Assembly (NCBI RefSeq): GCF_042661465.1 | Contig: NZ_JBHSWE010000001.1 | Span: 1-64,000, forward strand | Origin: Marinobacterium_A aestuariivivens | GTDB lineage: Bacteria; Pseudomonadota; Gammaproteobacteria; Pseudomonadales; Balneatricaceae | Length of the DNA: 64,000 nt | Direction of reading: 5' to 3' | Shown here: positions 58,889 through 64,000 of the stretch, piece after piece | Layout: each line of letters begins with the position of its first letter | Numbering within the stretch: the stretch's first letter is position 1 | Translations under genes and position numbers: made by a program | The notes under the pieces: model-generated | Seen by the model: the letters and a program-made list of their open reading frames with translations, nothing else | Database searches by the model: none | What the model was told of the DNA's origin: nothing

Positions 58889-60213
58889 ATGACCGTTGCA
58901 CTCACTGGTTTCGCCCTGCTGCTGATCCTGATCGTGATGGTGAGAATTCCGCTTGCCTTCGCGATGGCCCTGGTCGGCTTCTTCGGTTTCGCCTACCTCT
59001 CGGGACTCGGCTTCGACAACTTCATGGATTTCCGCTGGACGGCGCCGCTGGCGATGGCCTCGTCGCGGGTCGTCTCCACCGCCCAGGAATACAGCCTGTC
59101 CGTCATTCCGCTGTTTATCCTGATGGGCAACCTGGTGACCCGCTCCGGACTGTCCCATGAGCTCTACCGCGCCTCCAATGCCTTCCTCGGCCACATGAAA
59201 GGCGGCCTGTCGATGGCGACCGTGGTCGCCTGCGGCGGCTTCTCGGCGATCTGCGGCTCGAGTCTGGCCACCTCCGCGACCATGGCCAAGGTGGCGATGC
59301 CGCCGATGCGCAAATACGGCTATGACGACTCCGGCCACCGCCTCTATCGCGGCCGGTGGCACCCTCGGCATTCTGATTCCGCCGAGCGTGATCCTGGTGA
59401 TCTACGGCCTGTTGACCGAAACCAGCATTCGCGAGCTGTTCGCCGCCGGCTTCCTGCCGGGCCTGATCGGCATCCTGCTGTACCTGGGCGCCGTGCGCTG
59501 GGTGGTCTGGCGCACCCCGGGAAGGGTCCGGGCGGCGAGCGCCGGGCTGGCCGGAGCGCCTGCGCGCCCTGAAGGACGTGCGCGACATCCTGTTGCTGTT
59601 CGTGCTGGTGATGGGCGGCATCTATATGGGCGTCTTCACCCCGACCGAGGCGGCCGGTATCGGTGCCGGCGGTGCCTTCGTCATCGCCCTGCTGCGCAAA
59701 TCGCTGAGCCTGCGGTCGCTGTTCGAGTTGCTGACCGACACCGCCCGCACCAGCGCCATGTTGTTCGCAGTGCTGATCGGCGCGCTGATCTTCTCCAACT
59801 TCATCAACCGCGCCGGCCTGCCGGACGAACTGCTGACCTTTGTCACCTCGCTCGAGATACCGCCGATGGCGGTGATCTTCGTGATCCTGCTGATCTACAT
59901 GATCCTCGGCATGGTGTTCGAGAGCCTGTCGATGCTGTTGCTGACGGTGCCGATCTTCTTCCCGCTGGTGCAGAGCCTGGGCTTCGACCCGGTCTGGTTC
60001 GGCATCGTAGTGGTGATCGTCACCGAGATCAGCCTGATCACGCCGCCGGTGGGAATGAACGTCTTCGTGCTCAGCGCCGTGCTGCCGGACGTGCGCACCG
60101 GCGTCATCTTTCGCGGCATCACCCCCTTCTGGTGCGCGGACATCGTGCGTCTGCTGCTGATCACCCTGGTCAGCTGGATCTCGCTGGTGCTGCCGCATCT
60201 GCTTTACAGGTGA
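58889..60213 (+). CDS. dctM: TRAP transporter large membrane subunit (DctM family, two frameshifts)
   Basis: A permease of about 441 residues with roughly 11-12 membrane segments that carries out sodium-driven transport with DctQ. MATVVACGGFSAICGSSLAT and ASIAAGGTLGILIPPSVILV are DctM hallmarks, as are VFTPTEAAGIGAGGAF and EISLITPPVGMNVFV. The frame slips at about 59325 and 59535 in G/C runs. The TGA stop forms the first unit of a TGACGGG array, so the transcript end and the repeat coincide. Confidence 0.87.
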
Positions 60214-60316
60214 CGGGTGACGCGTTACGGGTGACGGGTGACGGGTGACGGGTGACGGGTGACGGGTGACCGGTGAGATTGATTCGTAACGCCTAACCCG
60301 TCACCCGTCACGTGTA
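60211..60316. repeat. Tandem heptamer array (TGACGGG) with inverted complement
   Basis: One TGACGGG includes the dctM stop. Five perfect tandem units follow at 60232-60266 and a TGACCGG variant at 60267-60273. The complement CCTAACCCGTCACCCGTCACG lies at 60292-60312, so the array can fold into a long hairpin. It ends within ten bases of the convergent diguanylate cyclase gene. Confidence 0.85.
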
Positions 60317-60324
60317 ACCGCCCT

Positions 60325-61958
60325 TTACGCCAGCTCTATCCTGTTGCGGCCATTGTGCTTGGCCTGGTACAGGGCCTGATCGGCTTTGTGGAACACATCC
60401 ACCAGCTGCGCCCCTGGTACATTTCGCACAGCCCGATCGAGACGGTTATGCGCACACGCTGATTGCGGAAGTGGAATGGCAGCCGGGCCACCTGTTCCTG
60501 CACCTTTTCCAGTGCTTGCGCCGCAGCGGCCAGGTCCTTTTCCGGCAGCAGTATCACGAACTCCTCGCCCCCGTAGCGGGCGATAAAGTCGGCCTCGCCC
60601 AGGAGGCTGGCGACCTCCTTGCTGATCAGCTGAATGACCTTGTCGCCGGCCAGGTGACCGTATTCATCGTTGATCGCCTTGAGCTTGTCGATATCCAGTA
60701 CAGCCACCGTCAACGGACAGCGGTTGCGATCCCAGCGCTGCAGCTCCAGCTGAGCGCGCTGTTCGTAAGCCACGCGATTGGGCAAGCCGGTCAGCGCATC
60801 CGTCAGCGCCCGCTGCTGCTCCCGGATCACCTGCTGCTGCAACTCGCGGGAGTCCTCTTCCATCTGGCTCAGGCGTTGCTGCAGTTCCCCCAACTGCGCA
60901 TCGGCCGACTGCTCGCGCTCGGCCTCCTTTTGCATAAAGCGGTCCAGGGAGTCGAGGATGGAATCCAGGTTCGAGTTGACCGTTGACATCAGGCTCTCGA
61001 CATCGGGCCCCGCCTGCATGCTCGCCTGCAGGTTGGTTACATGCCGGCGCACGGCATGCTGCAATTCGGCATTGTTGTTCCGGGAGCTGGAGTGGTTGGC
61101 CTGGCTGCGATCGAGCACCTGCTGGATGCCGTTGAGGCGTTCGTCCAGCGACTGCAGAAACAGCTCGAACTCCTGCTGTCCCCGGCCAAGGGCGCTGAGC
61201 ACCAGGTCAACGACCGCATCGAAAACGTCCAGCAGCGCTTCGCTATCCGCCCCTGCGTCGAGACGACTTTTCAGCTGGCTCAGCTCCGCATGCATCGCGC
61301 CCGGCAACGGCAGCTGTTCGACCAGACTGCGCAACGATGCCGAAAGCTGATCGACTATGGCGGTAGGCTCAGGATCGGTTGCTGCAAGATCGCCGGCGGT
61401 ATAGCCGTAGTGCTCGGGCGAATCGAGAGCGACACGGGAGAAAAAACGGTCGAGGAAGCCCGCCTTGCGTGCCGTCGGCGGTGGTGGCGCGATCTGCTGC
61501 AATGCCTGGGCCTGCAGACGGCCATACTCCGCCAGCAGCACCGGATAGCGTTGCAGACCGGCAACCCGCTGCTGCAGCCGATTGCCCAGATCGACCAGCG
61601 CGGCCTTATGGCTTTCGGGCAGCTCGCACCCGAGCAGTTGATCGACCAGGCTGCAGAGCGTCCCCAGCACCGTTTCGGTATCCCGCTGGCGGCGCCGGTC
61701 CAGCCCCTGCACGGATTGCTCGACCTGCTTGACCAGAGTGTCGAGCACAACGAGATCGGTGCCCTCCTGCTGCAACAGCGCGTGAAGCTCGAGCAGTTCG
61801 CAGTCCAGCTCGCTGTCGACGCCCTGGACGGCCGCGGTGACACGGAACAAAAGTCGTTCCAGCGTACGCATGCGGTTTCTCAGACTCGTTTCTTCCTGCT
61901 CGGTCGTTGCAAGCTGATCGAAATATTTTTGTCGCCAGCGTTCGGTTTCTGACAGCAC
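60325..61958 (-). CDS. GGDEF diguanylate cyclase with long coiled-coil N-terminus (frameshifted)
   Basis: A protein of about 544 residues that should make cyclic di-GMP. Residues 1-340 are helical and Gln/Leu-rich without membrane segments. From about residue 380 a GGDEF domain carries ALTDALTGLPNRVAYEQR, DIDKLKAINDEYGH and the active-site loop RYGGEEF. The inhibitory RxxD motif is absent (GEAD at that place), so product feedback may be weak. The start is a GTG at 61958. The frame slips at about 60415 (CAGGGGCGCAG), and the true end (DQALYQAKHNGRNRIELA) lies at 60325. It converges on the TRAP operon. Confidence 0.88.
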
Positions 61959-62042
61959 TTTGATACCAGGTCCCTGTAAAGTGGCTGTAATCCTGATTGA
62001 TTTTATGTACCGAACGCCATCACCGCAACAAACCGATGCCGA

Positions 62043-62249
62043 ATTTACCGAATAATATTGAGTACCCCTGAAGCCGCTGCACCGGGCGCTCCAATGACGT
62101 GACAGCCGGCGCCATGCCGACTCTGCAGCCAGATGTTCTGCGTCGCCAGGTTGATGACGTCCCCCGGGCTCCTGAACTTGCAGCAGCAGCCTGGACAGAT
62201 TGCCCGGCGCCTCGATTCGGTGCTCGTCCCGGGGAAGTTCGGCTAGCGG
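62043..62249 (-). other. Unidentified protein-like segment downstream of the permease gene
   Basis: Just past the permease stop the same frame reads LAELPRDEHRIEAPGNLSRL then LLQVQEPG. After a one-base slip at about 62163 (CCCGGGGG) it continues GDVINLATQNIWLQSRHGAG then CHVIGAPGAAASGVLNIIR and a stop. The composition is protein-like and the slip resembles others in the window, but no start codon or family is recognisable. It may be a gene remnant. Confidence 0.3.
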
Positions 62250-63765
62250 CTACTGCAGCTGCCTCCCGCTTTCGCTGCGCGCCAGCCGACGCAGGCGTCG
62301 CGACAGGCTGTCGACCAGCATGTTCAGAACTGCCGTCACCAGGATCAGCAGGAAGGCGCGGTCGTAGCGGATCTCCTCGAACGCCGAGTCGATATAGAAG
62401 CCCAGAGTGGCGATACCCAGTATTCCCATGATGGCGCTTTCGCGCAGGATCACCTCCCAGCGATAGAACAGCAGCGCCAGCATGGCCGGGAAACGTCGCG
62501 GCGTTTCGATATAGGCGTAACGCTTGAGTCCTGTCGGATCGTCCGGCCGGGCCTGCGGGCCATTGTGTTCGGCGTCGCTGGCGTTGGCGACGAGAAAGGC
62601 GATCAGCCCGCCGTTGTGCAGCGCCAGCGCCAGTACCGCCGGCAGGCCCGAGGGACCGAACAGCAACAGCAGCACATAGGCCAGCACCATCTCCGGCGTC
62701 GAACGCAGCACCAGCAGCAGGAAGCGTCCGGGCCAGCGCCCCCGTGGCCCGGCAAGCGCCCGGGTAGCGAAGGGATAGGCGGCCAGGATCAAAATACCGG
62801 TCAGCACCAGCGCGATCTGGGTCAGCAGCAGCGTCTGTACCAGTCCCGGCCAGATCTGCCCGCTGAACAGGGCGCCGTACCAGTCGAGCGTCGCTGACCA
62901 GTCCCCCTGCCGCAGCGCGGCCGGCCAGATATCCTGACTGACGAACTGCCACAGATAGCCGCCGTTGCTGAAGCCGATGGTCTGCGGCAACAGCCAGATC
63001 GCCACCAGCAGATAGACCGGAATCAGCCGTGGCCGCAGCCAGAAACGGATGCTGCCGATCAGCAGCAGGAAGGCCCAGAGCAGCGCACCGGCTTCGCTGT
63101 ACTGTCCCTGCTTGAACGCCGTCTCGAGGTGAAAGCCCAGCGTCGGCAGGCCGATGAAACCCAGGATCGCGCTCGAGCGCAGCGCGCATTCGAAGCGGTA
63201 GCGGGTGTAGCTCAGCAGCGCCGGCCAGGCCGGGGAACGAGCGTATAGAGATGACGCTTCAGCGCGCCCACGCCCGGCGGCACTGTATGCGCCGGTTCCG
63301 GCGCCTGCTGTTCGAAGATCTCGGCGAACACCTTGGCGAAGACGCCGGTGAAGGGCACCAGGATCGCCAGCACACCGGTGGTGGCGCTGAGGCCGTACAG
63401 CTGCATGAAGATCAGCCCCCAGAACAGCTCGTGCACCGAGCGCACCGCCGCGCACAGCAGCCGCACCGGCAACCGGCGATACGCCAGCGCCAGCGCCAGC
63501 CCCAGGGCGCCGCCAGTGCCACCGCCAGGAGGGCAAAGGCGATGGTCTGCCCCAGCGCCTGCAGCAGCGCCGGCAGGTCGGTCCAGCCCGGCCGTATCAG
63601 TCCCAGCCCGATGCGCGACAGCTCCTCCCAGGGATCCACCGGATAGATCTCGATATCGGCGCCGATCAGCGCCAGCAGCGCGGCAACAATCAACAGTGCA
63701 CAGACGCCGTTGAGCCTGCGTACGCTGGAGCCCGGACGCGAAAGGAAACCGGTGGCCGACATCAT
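62250..63765 (-). CDS. Phosphonate-type ABC transporter permease, two fused PhnE-like domains (frameshifted)
   Basis: A permease of about 505 residues in which two PhnE-like membrane domains are joined. The first has RLLCAAVRSVHELFWGLIFM, the coupling loop RYRFECALRSSAILGFIGLP and an additional segment set. The second has FLLLVLRSTPEMVLAYVLLL and the loop YRWEVILRESAIMGILGIAT. Duplicated R-x-E-x-x-x-R-x-S-A-I-x-G-x-x-G loops are typical of PhnE-type importers for phosphonates, phosphite or phosphate esters. Frame slips occur at about 63475 and 63235. The start is 63765 or 63762, just after the ATPase gene. Confidence 0.8.
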
Positions 63766-63775
63766 GAAGTGCGAA

Positions 63776-64000
63776 TCACCCAGCCGTCACTGTCGGGAAG
63801 GGGCGGCGCCGGGCCGGCGACGCCTCCTGCTGGTAAAAGTCGTCGAGGTCCGCGGGGCTGAGTTCGCGGGCCGCACAGTCGCAACGGATGCGACCGTCGC
63901 GCAGCACCAGGATACGATCGAAGTGATCCAGCGCCAGCCCACGGTTGTGCAGACTCACCACGGCCGTCTCGTGCTGCTCGAGCAGGTGTCCGAGCAGCGT
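63776..64000 (-). CDS. ABC transporter ATP-binding protein, PhnC-like (C-terminal part only)
   Basis: The gene runs off the right edge, leaving about 74 residues. The visible part has the His-loop region ETAVVSLHNRGLALDHFDRI and then LVLRDGRIRCDCAARELS, which matches the end of PhnC-type ATPases. Its stop lies ten bases before the fused permease. Walker and signature motifs, and any binding-protein gene, would lie outside the window. Confidence 0.75.
   Translation of the reverse strand, partial: TLLGHLLEQHETAVVSLHNRGLALDHFDRILVLRDGRIRCDCAARELSPADLDDFYQQEASPARRRPFPTVTAG

Noticed and set aside
60211..60316. Regular repeats considered as a CRISPR array
   Set aside because: Units are seven bases in direct tandem with no spacers and no cas genes nearby.

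Overview
This window looks like chromosomal DNA from a G+C-rich (about 60-65% by eye) marine or halophilic gammaproteobacterium, perhaps an Oceanospirillales relative. The evidence is indirect: a complete aerobic phenylacetate (paa) locus, a BCCT osmolyte transporter beside a DddP-like DMSP lyase, a TRAP transporter, and many c-di-GMP and two-component proteins. No rRNA, tRNA, CRISPR array or prophage was seen.

Layout. 1-1820: the end of an MmgE/PrpD-like gene and two short-chain dehydrogenases. 1923-9612: a two-receiver protein, a REC-EAL phosphodiesterase and a hybrid kinase of about 1630 residues. 9955-12478: a patatin-like lipase with a GntP permease. 12635-13369: a truncated group II intron. 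13457-25564: an onium-compound region containing a rubredoxin-reductase fusion, an aldehyde dehydrogenase, a Rieske oxygenase, a BCCT transporter, DddP, two LysR regulators, an amine oxidase-like flavoprotein and a cupin. 25957-32514: a polyamine-type ABC importer (potABCD-like) with amidohydrolases and a GntR regulator, flanked by two copies of the cupin gene, one of them broken. 32896-36116: a DUF2254 membrane protein and a SulP transporter. 36508-36984: a transposase remnant and fold-back repeats. 36999-41034: a metallo-beta-lactamase-fold protein, a DUF2783 protein, a flavoprotein aromatic hydroxylase and a LysR regulator. 41462-57047: paaY and paaN divergent from paaFGHIJK, then paaABCDE and paaZ. 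57290-60213: a TRAP transporter. 60325-64000: a diguanylate cyclase and part of a phosphonate-type ABC transporter.

How the genes work together. The paa genes cover the route from phenylacetate to acetyl-CoA and succinyl-CoA: PaaK activates it, PaaABCE epoxidises the ring, PaaG isomerises the epoxide, PaaZ opens the ring, and PaaF, PaaH and PaaJ carry out beta-oxidation, with PaaI and PaaY as rescue thioesterases. The adjacent TRAP genes may import an aromatic or organic acid. The 13-25 kb block looks like uptake (BCCT) and catabolism (Rieske oxygenase plus aldehyde dehydrogenase, and DddP) of methylated onium osmolytes such as choline, carnitine, betaine or DMSP.

One caution applies throughout. 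Many otherwise well-conserved genes carry one-base frame shifts, nearly all at runs of G or C. They hit genes of every function, and some come in compensating pairs. I read them as probable sequencing errors and annotate these genes as single CDSs with the shift noted. Separate from this are true scars: diverged partial duplications inside paa and around the pot region, a broken amidohydrolase, and intron and transposase fragments.
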